Origin: Miltoncostaea marina
GTDB taxonomy: Bacteria; Actinomycetota; Thermoleophilia; Miltoncostaeales; Miltoncostaeaceae
Assembly (NCBI RefSeq): GCF_018141525.1
Contig: NZ_CP064655.1
Coordinates: 434,001 to 498,000, forward strand
DNA length: 64,000 nt
Reading direction: 5' to 3'
Part shown: piece after piece, positions 8,970-15,868 of the stretch
How the letters are laid out: each line of letters opens with the position of its first letter
How positions within the stretch are numbered: position 1 is the first letter of the stretch
Translations under genes and position numbers: made by a program
Notes under the pieces: generated by a model
What the model saw: the letters and a program-made list of their open reading frames with translations, nothing else
The model's database searches: none
Told to the model about the DNA's origin: nothing

Positions 8970-9004
8970 CCCCGGCGTGGGTCATCCGACCCACGCCGGG
9001 GTCA
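8967..9004 (+). terminator. Perfect 17-bp inverted repeat at the luxR stop codon
   Basis: Arms 8967-8983 and 8988-9004 are perfectly complementary around a four-base loop (ATCC). The TGA stop of the LuxR gene is the first three bases of the left arm. There is no T-tract, which is common for GC-rich actinobacterial terminators. Its length and perfection also allow an operator role for the downstream gene at 9088. Confidence 0.7.
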
Positions 9005-9087
9005 CGCCGGTCTGGGTGCGTTCGCCGAAGCGGCCGGGGGGGTCGGCGGGGCAGGCTCGCCGCAGTATCCGAGCGGAGGGGGCCGAG

Positions 9088-10251
9088 GTGACCACCGTCG
9101 ACAGGAAGACGAGGACGCAGGCGGACGTGCTGGCGGAGGTGCGGCGCCTGGCGCCGGCGATCGGACGGCGGGCCGGCGAGGTGGAGGCGGGTCGCCGCGT
9201 GCCCCGCGACCTGCTCGACGGCCTCGCCGCCGCGGGGGTGTTCCGCCTGCTCCGCCCGGCCGGACACGGCGGCCTCGCCGCCGACCTGCCGGGCGCGCTG
9301 CGCGTCTACGAGGAGCTCGCCCGCGCCGACGCGTCGGTCGGCTGGATCGCCGCGCTCGGGTCGGCGTCGTGGCGCGACCTCGCCGGGCTGCCGCGCACCG
9401 GCTTCGACGAGCTGTTCGCCGGCGCACCGGACGCGATCACCGCCGGCGTCTTCAGCCCCACCGGGGCCATCGGCCCGGCGGACGGCGGGTATCGGGTCAG
9501 CGGCCGCTGGAGCTTCGCGAGCGGCTGCGAGCACGCCGACTGGGTCTACGGGAACTGCGTCGAGGGCGTCCGCGACGGCGTCCCGCGACTCCGCATCGCG
9601 GTCTTCGACCCCCGCGACGTCGTGGTGGAGGACACGTGGCGGGCGTCCGGCCTCTGCGGCACCGCCAGCCACCACTTCCACGTGGACGACGTGTTCGTGC
9701 CGTCCGAGCGGACGCTCGACCCGATGGGCGACGCACCGTCGGTGGACGCGCCGGTCGTCCGCGTGCCGCCACCGGCGCTGTTCGCGCTCGCCATCGCGAG
9801 CGTCGCCATCGGGTGCGCGCAGGGCGCCCTGGACGACATCCTCGCCCTGGCCGCGCACAAGGTGCCGCTGCTGCGCCACCGCCCGCTCGCGGCCGACCCG
9901 ACCTTCCAGCACGACCTGGCCGCCGCAGACACGGAGCTGGCCGCGGCCCGCGCGCTCGTCGGCGGATCGGCGGCCGTCGCCCAGGCGGCCGCCGACGCCC
10001 GCCGGGAGCCCACGCCGCGCGAGCGGGCGCGCGTCCGCGCGGCGGCCGCCTGGGCCGCGGCCCGCGCCGCGGACGTGACCCGCTGCGCGTACCGGGCCGG
10101 CGGCGGCGGCGCCGTCCTCGCGGCCTCCCCCCTCCAGCGGCGCCTGCGCGACGTCGACGCCATGGGCCAGCACTTCCTGGTGCGGCGCGACACGATGACG
10201 ACCGCCGGCGCCCTGCTGGCCGGCGAGGACGTCGACGTGATGGTCTTCTGA
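9088..10251 (+). CDS. Acyl-CoA-dehydrogenase-fold flavin monooxygenase (HsaA/HpaB-like)
   Basis: 387-residue flavoprotein with the acyl-CoA dehydrogenase fold, most like the two-component aromatic hydroxylases (HsaA, group D). The N-terminal helices include RVPRDLLDGLAAAGVFRLLRP and LARADASVGWIAALGSAS. The middle domain has GYRVSGRWSFASGCEHADWV, the flavin/substrate sheet of these enzymes, and GTASHHFHVDDVFVPSERT. The C-terminal helical domain ends with AMGQHFLVRRDTMTTAG. The GTG at 9088 is chosen because GGAGGGGG lies just upstream and the fold starts shortly after; the frame remains open upstream through the palindrome. No separate flavin reductase gene is adjacent. Substrate unknown. Confidence 0.8.
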   Translation: MTTVDRKTRTQADVLAEVRRLAPAIGRRAGEVEAGRRVPRDLLDGLAAAGVFRLLRPAGHGGLAADLPGALRVYEELARADASVGWIAALGSASWRDLAGLPRTGFDELFAGAPDAITAGVFSPTGAIGPADGGYRVSGRWSFASGCEHADWVYGNCVEGVRDGVPRLRIAVFDPRDVVVEDTWRASGLCGTASHHFHVDDVFVPSERTLDPMGDAPSVDAPVVRVPPPALFALAIASVAIGCAQGALDDILALAAHKVPLLRHRPLAADPTFQHDLAAADTELAAARALVGGSAAVAQAAADARREPTPRERARVRAAAAWAAARAADVTRCAYRAGGGGAVLAASPLQRRLRDVDAMGQHFLVRRDTMTTAGALLAGEDVDVMVF

Positions 10252-10285
10252 CCGCGGCGGGGGCGGCCGCCGGCCGTCGCCGCGG
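10252..10285 (+). terminator. GC-rich hairpin after the flavoenzyme gene
   Basis: Arms CCGCGGCG (10252-10259) and CGCCGCGG (10278-10285) enclose a further GGCC...GGCC pairing. It starts right after the stop codon, with no T-tract. Probable transcription terminator. Confidence 0.5.
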
Positions 10286-10327
10286 GCCCGCTCGGGGTCC
10301 ATCGGCGCGGTGTGGGAGGATCGCGCG

Positions 10328-10789
10328 GTGAGCCTCTACGAGCTCCTCGTGATCGTGCACGTCCTCGCCGCGGCGCTCTGGATCGGCGGCGGCGTGATGA
10401 TGACGCTGCTCGCCGGCCGGGCCTGGGCCTCGCGCGACGACGAGCGGGTGGTCGAGCTCAGCCGGATGGGCGACTTCGTCGGCACGCGGATGTTCGCGCC
10501 CGCGACGCTGCTGCTGCTCGGCGCCGGCGTCTGGGCGGTCGCCGAGGGTTCCTGGGACTGGGGCGACGCCTGGGTGTCGATCGGCTTCGCGGGCTGGCTC
10601 GCGGGCGTCCTGATCGCGATGGCCTGGCACAACACCGAGGGGCGGCGCATCCGCGACGCCGTGGGCGACGGCGGCGCCGCCGGCCCCCGCGCCCGCCGGG
10701 TCGCGACGATCGGCATGGCCGTCGGGCTGTTCGAGATCGCCGTGCTGGTGGTGGTCGTGTGGGCGATGGTGGCCAAGCCGGGCATCTGA
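10328..10789 (+). CDS. DUF2269-type integral membrane protein
   Basis: 153-residue protein with four hydrophobic segments. The first, YELLVIVHVLAAALWIGGGV, has the histidine and glycine pattern of DUF2269 and related heme/copper-associated membrane proteins. The GTG at 10328 is preferred to the one at 10310 because GGGAGGA lies between them at proper distance. The last 31 bases overlap the start of the methyltransferase gene, suggesting coupled translation. Function of the family is unknown. Confidence 0.75.
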   Translation: MSLYELLVIVHVLAAALWIGGGVMMTLLAGRAWASRDDERVVELSRMGDFVGTRMFAPATLLLLGAGVWAVAEGSWDWGDAWVSIGFAGWLAGVLIAMAWHNTEGRRIRDAVGDGGAAGPRARRVATIGMAVGLFEIAVLVVVVWAMVAKPGI

Positions 10790-11424
10790 CCGGCGACCCG
10801 GGGCCGGACCGCGGCGGCGGGCACCGGCTCTTCGCCGCGCTCTACGACCGCCTCGGGGCGCGCGCCGAGCGCGCGTGGCTCGGCGACCGGCGCCGCGAGC
10901 TGCTGGCGGCCGCGGAGGGCGTCGTCGTGGAGGTCGGCGCCGGGACGGGCGCCAACCTGCCGCACTACCGCGGCGTCGCGCGCGTGCTGGCCCTCGAGCC
11001 CGACCCGGCGATGCGCCGCCGCCTGCGCCGGAGGGCCCTGGCGGCGCCGGTGCCGGTCGAGGTCGGCGACGCCCCCGCCGAGCGGCTGCCGCTGGGCGAC
11101 GCCACGGCCGACACCGTCGTCTGCACGCTCGTGCTCTGCTCGGTCGCCGACCCCGACCGGGCGCTCGCCGAGGCGCGCCGGGTGCTCCGCCCCGGCGGCC
11201 GCCTGCTGTTCATCGAGCACGTGCGCGGCGAGGGGCGGCGCGCCCGCCGTCAGGACCGCCTCACGCCGGTCTGGCGGAGGCTCGGCGCCGGGTGCCACCT
11301 CAACCGCGACACCGTCGCGGCGATCGGGCGGGCGGGGTTCCGCATCGAGGCGCTCGCCGTGCACGACGACGACGTCCCCGGCCCGGCGATCAGCCGGCCG
11401 ATGGTGATCGGCCGGGCGGTCTGA
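10759..11424 (+). CDS. Class I SAM-dependent methyltransferase
   Basis: About 221 residues. The fold starts at LFAALYDRLGARAERAWLGD. Motif I is VVVEVGAGTGANLPHY, the acidic residue after strand 2 is in VLALEPD, and the motif IV region is ADTVVCTLVLCSVADPDRAL, followed by RVLRPGGRLLFIEHV. This arrangement matches methyltransferases related to UbiE and METTL7. The GTG at 10759 is the only start before the domain; it overlaps the DUF2269 gene by 31 bases. The C-terminal HLNRDTVAAIGRAGFRIE is the usual substrate-side helix. Substrate cannot be inferred. Confidence 0.85.
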   Translation: MGDGGQAGHLTGDPGPDRGGGHRLFAALYDRLGARAERAWLGDRRRELLAAAEGVVVEVGAGTGANLPHYRGVARVLALEPDPAMRRRLRRRALAAPVPVEVGDAPAERLPLGDATADTVVCTLVLCSVADPDRALAEARRVLRPGGRLLFIEHVRGEGRRARRQDRLTPVWRRLGAGCHLNRDTVAAIGRAGFRIEALAVHDDDVPGPAISRPMVIGRAV

Positions 11425-11537
11425 GGGATTTCCCCGATGCAGCGGGCGCGCCCCGGGCGGTTCGGTCGACGGCGGAGGCGCCGGGCGGACCCCCGCCGCC
11501 GCCTCCGACCGGCGCGACGACCCGAACGGAGACCACC

Positions 11538-11972
11538 ATGGCCGTGACCACCGACCTGACCGCCATCGCCATGCGCTACGCGGACGAGGTCTGGAACGCG
11601 CAGGACCTCGACGCGGCGGACGACCTCTTCACCCCCGACCACGTCTACCACGACACCCTCCTGCCCGACCTGCCGAGGGGGCCCGAGGGCGTGCGCGAGC
11701 GGCGCCGGGTCTACCTCGGGGCGATGCCCGACGCCAGGGTGACGGTCCACCGGATCGTGGCCGACGGTGAGCTCGTCGCCGCCGACTGGACCTACGGCGG
11801 CACCAACACCGGCGAGATCATGGGGATGCCGGCCACCGGCGCGGCGGCCACCATCACCGGGTCGCACTTCTTCCGCTTCGAGGGCCGGCGGATCGCCGAG
11901 ACCTGGACCTACCCGGACACCCTCGGGCTGCTCCAGCAGCTCGGGCTCGTCACGATCGGCCCGGCCGGATAG
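11538..11972 (+). CDS. SnoaL-like ester cyclase family protein
   Basis: 144-residue NTF2-like protein: RYADEVWNAQDLDAADDLFTPDHVYHD at the N-terminus, GVRERRRVYLGAMPDARVTVHR in the middle, and HFFRFEGRRIAETWTYPDTLGLLQQLG at the end. The last stretch is characteristic of the SnoaL ester-cyclase group. The ATG at 11538 has only a weak GGAG-like site about ten bases upstream. It stands alone between the methyltransferase and DUF305 genes. It probably modifies or binds a small hydrophobic molecule. Confidence 0.85.
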   Translation: MAVTTDLTAIAMRYADEVWNAQDLDAADDLFTPDHVYHDTLLPDLPRGPEGVRERRRVYLGAMPDARVTVHRIVADGELVAADWTYGGTNTGEIMGMPATGAAATITGSHFFRFEGRRIAETWTYPDTLGLLQQLGLVTIGPAG

Positions 11973-12131
11973 CCCTCGCCGCGCCTGGGCGCCTCATCCC
12001 GCCCGGCGGGCACGGGCGCGGTGGGGCGCCCCGCGGAGGACGCGCCGCCGTCCGGCGCCGGCTCGTGCGCCGGCGGGTCGCCGCCGCCCCCGACGGGTAC
12101 CGGGGGCGGAGACGGCGAGCGAGGAGGACGC

Positions 12132-12758
12132 ATGATGCGCCCGGCGGACGAGGGGCACGGCGGCGGCGGGGCGACCGGCGGCCGGGACGGCGGCGGCGAC
12201 GACGATCAGCAGGACCGGACGGAGCGCTGGAGGCCCTACCTGCGCTTCGGGGCGATGATCCTCACCTCGATCGTGGTCATGTACTGGGTGATGTTCGTCG
12301 GCTCGTGGGAGCTCTCCCACGTGCGCTTCAGCCAGAGCCGCGTGTTCATGGCGCTCACCATGGGCGGGGCCATGGGCCTGGTGATGCTCGCCTGGATGCG
12401 CGGTATGTACCGCGACGTGACGGGCAACGTCGCCGTCGTCGCCGGCAGCCTGGTGCTGCTCGGTGGCGGCATCGCCCTGGACCGCAGCCAGGCGACGGTG
12501 GGCGACGTCTCGTTCATGCGGGCGATGATCCCGCACCACTCGCTCGCGATCACCAGGTCCGAGCGGTTCCGCAACGACGACCTGCGCGTCTGCGAGCTCG
12601 CGGTGGGCATCAGCGAGGCGCAGCGCCGTGAGATCCGCGAGATGGACTGGCTGATCGGCGACATCCGCCGCAACGGCCCGGCGACGACCGCGGCCGAGGC
12701 CCAGCGCCGCGCGGTCCCGGAGTTCCGGGTGGCCGCCGACCGGGTGTGCGCCGACTGA
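12132..12758 (+). CDS. DUF305 family membrane protein
   Basis: 208-residue protein. A glycine- and aspartate-rich N-terminus precedes three membrane helices (FGAMILTSIVVMYWVMFVG, then FMALTMGGAMGLVMLAW, then VAVVAGSLVLLGGG). The C-terminal DUF305 half carries the diagnostic MRAMIPHHSLAITRSER. DUF305 proteins are histidine/methionine-rich extracytoplasmic proteins often linked to copper. This copy keeps only the first of the two usual metal motifs. The ATG at 12132 has GAGGAGGA upstream. Two more DUF305 genes lie at 35354 and 48805. Confidence 0.9.
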   Translation: MMRPADEGHGGGGATGGRDGGGDDDQQDRTERWRPYLRFGAMILTSIVVMYWVMFVGSWELSHVRFSQSRVFMALTMGGAMGLVMLAWMRGMYRDVTGNVAVVAGSLVLLGGGIALDRSQATVGDVSFMRAMIPHHSLAITRSERFRNDDLRVCELAVGISEAQRREIREMDWLIGDIRRNGPATTAAEAQRRAVPEFRVAADRVCAD

Positions 12759-12810
12759 GACCGCTGCGCCACCGCCCGGCGACGACCGCGGCCGTGGCGG
12801 GCGGGGGCGC

Positions 12811-13476
12811 CTAGCGCTGCTCCGGCCGGCCCTCGATGTCGGCCCGGGTGACCCGGACGCGCACGAGGCCGTCGGCCCAGCCGATGCCGGCGACCTCGTC
12901 GACGGGCACCCGCACCGTCCGCCCCGGGAGGAGGTCGCGCGTGTCGACGACCATGGCCGTCACGGTCCAGTCGCCGTCGTCGATGAGGATGTCCTCCACG
13001 TGGCCGACCTCGTCGTCGTCGGCCCGCACGTGGTATCCGCGCACCTCGTGCGCGCTGCGCAGGTGGGGGTCGCCGGCGTCGGGCCCGCCGGCCGCGGCGT
13101 CGGCGACCGGCGGGGGCACGGGGAACGCGCCGGCGCCGGGAAGGCCCCAGGCAAGCGGCTGGGCCCAGTAGGGCGCGTAGCCGAGGAACTCGTGCAGGTC
13201 GGCCTCCCAGCGCCGGGAGACGGGTTCGTCGGACGACAGCGCAGGGCTGCCCTCGACCTGCTCGCGCGTCAGCCGTACCCGCACGGGGTCGCCGGTCGAT
13301 GCCACCGACGTCGGCGGCAGCAGGACCTGGCGCCCCGGGAGCCAGGTCCCCGTGTCGACGTGCACGTAGCGGACCGTCCAGCGGTCATCGTCGAAGAGCA
13401 CGTCGCGCAGGGTGCCGATCGCGCCGTCCGTGGCCTCGATCGCGCGCCCGCGCAGGTCGGCGGTGCTCGCGATCAC
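12811..13476 (-). CDS. Tandem PRC-barrel domain protein
   Basis: 221-residue cytoplasmic protein with two PRC-barrel domains. The first covers about residues 3-75 (LRGRAIEATDGAIGTLRDVLFDDDRWTVRYV) and the second about 140-215 (EVRGYHVRADDDEVGHVEDILIDDGDWTV). They are joined by a proline/alanine-rich linker. PRC barrels bind other proteins or RNA and occur in stress-related actinobacterial proteins. The ATG at 13476 overlaps the stop of a small upstream gene (ATGA). Confidence 0.9.
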   Translation of the reverse strand: MIASTADLRGRAIEATDGAIGTLRDVLFDDDRWTVRYVHVDTGTWLPGRQVLLPPTSVASTGDPVRVRLTREQVEGSPALSSDEPVSRRWEADLHEFLGYAPYWAQPLAWGLPGAGAFPVPPPVADAAAGGPDAGDPHLRSAHEVRGYHVRADDDEVGHVEDILIDDGDWTVTAMVVDTRDLLPGRTVRVPVDEVAGIGWADGLVRVRVTRADIEGRPEQR

Positions 13477-13700
13477 CGGTCCCCCTCGCGCCCCCGCCGC
13501 CCTCCGCCGCCCTCCGGCGCGGCCGCCGCCCCGCCGCCCCCGCCGACGTCCTCGCCCGCCTCGCGGAGCTGCTCGCGCATCGCCTCGTCGAGGCCGGTCC
13601 CGCCGCCCCCGCTGTCGGCGCTGCCGCCGGTGCGCTGCGCCTGCCCTTCGTCCCGCTCGTCACGCTCGTCGCGCGCCGGACGTCCCGTGGTGTCCATCAC
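13473..13700 (-). CDS. Small hydrophilic disordered protein
   Basis: 75 residues, probably disordered: charged start (GRPARDERDERDEGQAQRTG), one short helix (LDEAMREQLREAGEDV) and glycine-rich tails. No known family recognised. Support comes from context: a GAGGAGG ribosome site upstream of the GTG/ATG pair at 13700/13697, and a four-base stop-start overlap with the PRC-barrel gene. A partner of the PRC-barrel protein is an inference. Confidence 0.55.
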   Translation of the reverse strand: MMDTTGRPARDERDERDEGQAQRTGGSADSGGGGTGLDEAMREQLREAGEDVGGGGGAAAAPEGGGGRRGREGDR

Positions 13701-13828
13701 GCCTCCTCGTCACGCCGCCGTGCCGGGGGGATACCGCCCGGCCGCCTGCCCCGAACGGCGGGCGTTCCGCGGCGACGCCGCCGCGCGCGGCGGCCGCCGG
13801 GCCGCCCCGGCGCGCAGCCCGGGCGGCC

Positions 13829-14070
13829 TCAGAGGCCGCGGTCCTGCTCGATCACGCGCTCGCGGCCGCGCGGCGTGGTCTCGGCGCGCTCGACCGTGCG
13901 ACTGCGCCGGAAGGCGCCGCTCGTCGGCAGGCCGATCACGGCGACGACCGCGCCGATCACGATCAGGATGAGACCGATGACGTCGGGGTCCGCGCCCTCG
14001 ACCCCGCGCGTGACGCCCACCGCAGGATCGCGCCCACCGCGACCAGGAAGAGCCCGAAGCCGACCGACAC
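13829..14070 (-). pseudogene. DUF6458-like small membrane protein, frameshifted
   Basis: The N-terminus (VSVGFGLFLVAVGAILRWA, from GTG 14070 with a good GGAGG site) and the C-terminus (GVTRGVEGADPDVIGLILIVIGAVVAVIG) form one DUF6458-type protein, but they lie in different frames. They meet near 14020. Restoring a second copy of CGGTGGG there would give GAILRWAVGVTRGVEG, so a 7-bp deletion between short direct repeats, or an assembly error, is likely. A 63-residue product from an internal GTG at 14020 would lack its first helix. Confidence 0.7.
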
Positions 14071-14260
14071 GTTCCGCCTCCGTGACGAGTTCGCCGACGG
14101 GGCGGGATGCCGTCCCGCCCGAGGCGGTCGCGCCCGGCGGCGCTCCGCCTCACGCCACGCGATGGCCGAGTCGGGGCCCGTCCGGACGGAGGGGCGCCGG
14201 CGACCGCCGATGCCGTGCCGGCGCGCCGGACTGCGGCGCGGCGGTGCGGGGCGGCCGGGA

Positions 14261-14303
14261 TGGGCCGTGTCGGGATCGAACCGACGACCTTGGGATTAAA
14301 AGC
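14261..14303 (-). tRNA. tRNA-Lys(TTT) 3' half, probable attachment site remnant
   Basis: Read on the minus strand this is exactly tRNA positions 32-73: anticodon loop CTTTTAA, 3' anticodon stem TCCCA, variable loop AGGTC, T-stem GTCGG with loop TTCGATC and CCGAC, acceptor ACGGCCC and discriminator A. The 5' half (acceptor GGGCCGT, D-arm, 5' anticodon stem) is absent from the following bases. Breakage inside the anticodon loop is typical of tyrosine-integrase crossover sites. It marks the left edge of the plasmid-like element. Confidence 0.85.
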
Positions 14304-14412
14304 AGCCTCGGGTGTTCTCGGTCGGCCTCGGCTCGTCTCGGGAACTACGCTTCATGACGGCGTTCGCGTCGGTCTGCGGCGTCGCCTGTCTCGCGTCGCC
14401 TCGGCCGCTCTC

Positions 14413-14433
14413 GTTGTCACCCTGTTGTCACCC
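14413..14433 (+). repeat. Two tandem GTTGTCACCC repeats upstream of rep
   Basis: GTTGTCACCC occurs at 14413-14422 and again at 14424-14433, an 11-bp period, just before the Rep start at 14444. It could be an operator or iteron pair for the initiator. Confidence 0.5.
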
Positions 14434-14443
14434 CGGCGAGCCG

Positions 14444-15424
14444 ATGAATGCCGCACAGGCGCCGCCCAGGACGGGCGATCCGAGGCTTCGCGAGCTCCTC
14501 GAGCGGGGGCTCGCTCAGGCGCTCGAGCGCGAGGCGGTCACATCGGCGGACACAACAGAAGGTGTCTCGTCGGAGCAGCTGTCCAAGCCTGCTGCCCCCA
14601 GGTCACTCGGACTCGCCTCTGACAGGGCCTGCGTGGAGTCGAACCTGGCCCGCAAGGGTCTCTGGCGCTCGTCCGCCGGCGCCGGCGGAGAGCTGGTGCG
14701 CCTGCTCGACGCCACGGACCAGCTGGGCATGGTCCAGCGGATCGACGCGGGTCCGCCGCTCGGCGCGCTCGCCTTCGACGTGATCGTGTGGATCTGCTCG
14801 CGCTGGCGCGAGATCGGCTGCGCCGACGAGCGCCACGTGCCCTTCACCCTCGAGGCTTTAGCCGCCGACCTCGGCTGGCGAAAGGGCGGTGGCGCTGCCC
14901 TCGAACTCGCCGCCGTACTGGATGCGCTGCGCCAGGCGACCTTCCGCGCACGGGTCTACAACGCCTGTCTACAGGAAACGCGGATCGACACCTTCGGCCT
15001 CATCGACCGGTGGGAGCGCGGTGAGCCGTGCCGGTCGGGTCGGTCTGCCCGGCCTGGCTTTCTCGTCCTGGGCGATTGGCTTCACGACCAGCTCGCCCGC
15101 GATCACGTGACCTACGTCAGCTGGTCCGAGATGCGGGCGCTTCAGGGTGCCACCGCGCGGCGGCTGCTGGTCTATCTGGACGCCGAGCGCTTCACGGGCC
15201 GGCGGTGGTCCCGGCCTGTCGATCCGCCGCTTCTGGCGACGCTCGGGATCACGGCGGCTCAACCACACCACCAGCGGGCCACGTTGCGCCGTGCCGCCAG
15301 CGAGATCACAGGCGCGCCAAATCGCTACGGGCTCGTCGGCATCGAGCCGGGGCGACGCCGCGGCGAGCACCGACTCGTTGCCGAGCGACGGTTGCCGACC
15401 ATGGCGATGAAGCGGGGCGGATGA
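14444..15424 (+). CDS. Plasmid replication initiator-like protein (RepA/TrfA type)
   Basis: 326 residues. The core resembles winged-helix plasmid initiators: GALAFDVIVWICSRWREIGC, a helix with FTLEALAADLGWRKGGG, then VLDALRQATFRARVYNA and RIDTFGLIDRWERG. A second winged half starts at FLVLGDWLHDQLARDHVTYVSWSEMRAL. The C-terminus is basic (GIEPGRRRGEHRLVAERR), fitting DNA contact. The ATG at 14444 follows two tandem 11-bp repeats, and the gene is followed by an iteron- and palindrome-rich region, which supports a replication role. The exact Rep family is not certain. The frame stays open upstream into the tRNA remnant, but nothing there looks coding. Confidence 0.65.
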   Translation: MNAAQAPPRTGDPRLRELLERGLAQALEREAVTSADTTEGVSSEQLSKPAAPRSLGLASDRACVESNLARKGLWRSSAGAGGELVRLLDATDQLGMVQRIDAGPPLGALAFDVIVWICSRWREIGCADERHVPFTLEALAADLGWRKGGGAALELAAVLDALRQATFRARVYNACLQETRIDTFGLIDRWERGEPCRSGRSARPGFLVLGDWLHDQLARDHVTYVSWSEMRALQGATARRLLVYLDAERFTGRRWSRPVDPPLLATLGITAAQPHHQRATLRRAASEITGAPNRYGLVGIEPGRRRGEHRLVAERRLPTMAMKRGG

Positions 15425-15614
15425 CGCGATGGAGCGGGGGAGTCGGCGCGATGACAACGCACGCAATTCACGCTTGCGGGGGCGGCGCAGTCGCTGCGAT
15501 GCGGCAGGGCAGATCGTGCGGCCGAGCCGGGCGGTCCATGCGATGCGACCGGGGCAGGGAGGGCGATGCGCCACGCCGGGAATCGCCTGCAATCGCGAGA
15601 GGAGCCGATGGAGC

Positions 15615-15647
15615 AGTCCGTGATAAGTCCGGGATCAGTCCGGCGCC
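15615..15647 (+). repeat. Three 11-bp iteron-like repeats (AGTCCG...)
   Basis: AGTCCG occurs at 15615, 15626 and 15637, exactly 11 bp apart, as AGTCCGTGATA, AGTCCGGGATC and AGTCCGGCGCC. One helical turn of spacing places all copies on the same DNA face, as in initiator-binding iterons. Confidence 0.6.
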
Positions 15648-15680
15648 GATGCGCGTTCTCGCCGAAAGGCGCTCGTGGCG

Positions 15681-15767
15681 TCCCAGGCCGCTACCCTCGC
15701 GAGTCCGGGCGCTCCGCGCCCGAGGCGACAACGGATGTTGTCGCCTCGCGAGGGTAGCGGCCTGGGA
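15681..15767. repeat. Nested inverted repeat: 23-bp stem enclosing two hairpins (cloverleaf)
   Basis: Arms 15681-15703 and 15745-15767 are perfectly complementary over 23 bases. The 41 bases between them contain a GGGCGC/GCGCCC hairpin (15707-15712 with 15716-15721) and an 11-bp perfect hairpin (15722-15732 with 15737-15747, loop GGAT) that shares three bases with the outer right arm. It could extrude as a cruciform or fold as single-stranded DNA: an origin, a single-strand recombination site, or a regulatory RNA. Confidence 0.85.
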
Positions 15768-15868
15768 GGACGGATCGAACGAGAACCGCTTCATGAAGCC
15801 GTTCTGCTCTCCGGAACGCGTCGAAAAGAATAACTACGACGCAACGCGTCAGTGATACGTTTCGGGCC

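Larger units (their letters stand above)
15425..15868. other. Gene-free region with origin-like features (candidate oriV)
   Basis: 444 bases with no convincing gene. It holds four copies of CGATGCG (15497, 15541, 15564, 15647), three 11-bp iterons, a large nested palindrome, an imperfect palindrome (15782-15803), and an AT-rich patch (GAAAAGAATAACTAC, 15824-15838) between two AACGCGTC direct repeats (15815 and 15843). It lies between the Rep-like gene and the AlbA_2 gene. This combination resembles a plasmid replication origin; that is an inference. Confidence 0.5.

Noticed and set aside
14312-14443. N-terminal extension of the Rep-like protein into the tRNA remnant
   Set aside because: No ribosome site or conserved text; the ATG at 14444 fits the protein better.
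15028-15855. 275-residue frame overlapping Rep and the origin-like region
   Set aside because: Composition is that of a shadow frame in Rep, and the rest runs through the palindrome and iterons.
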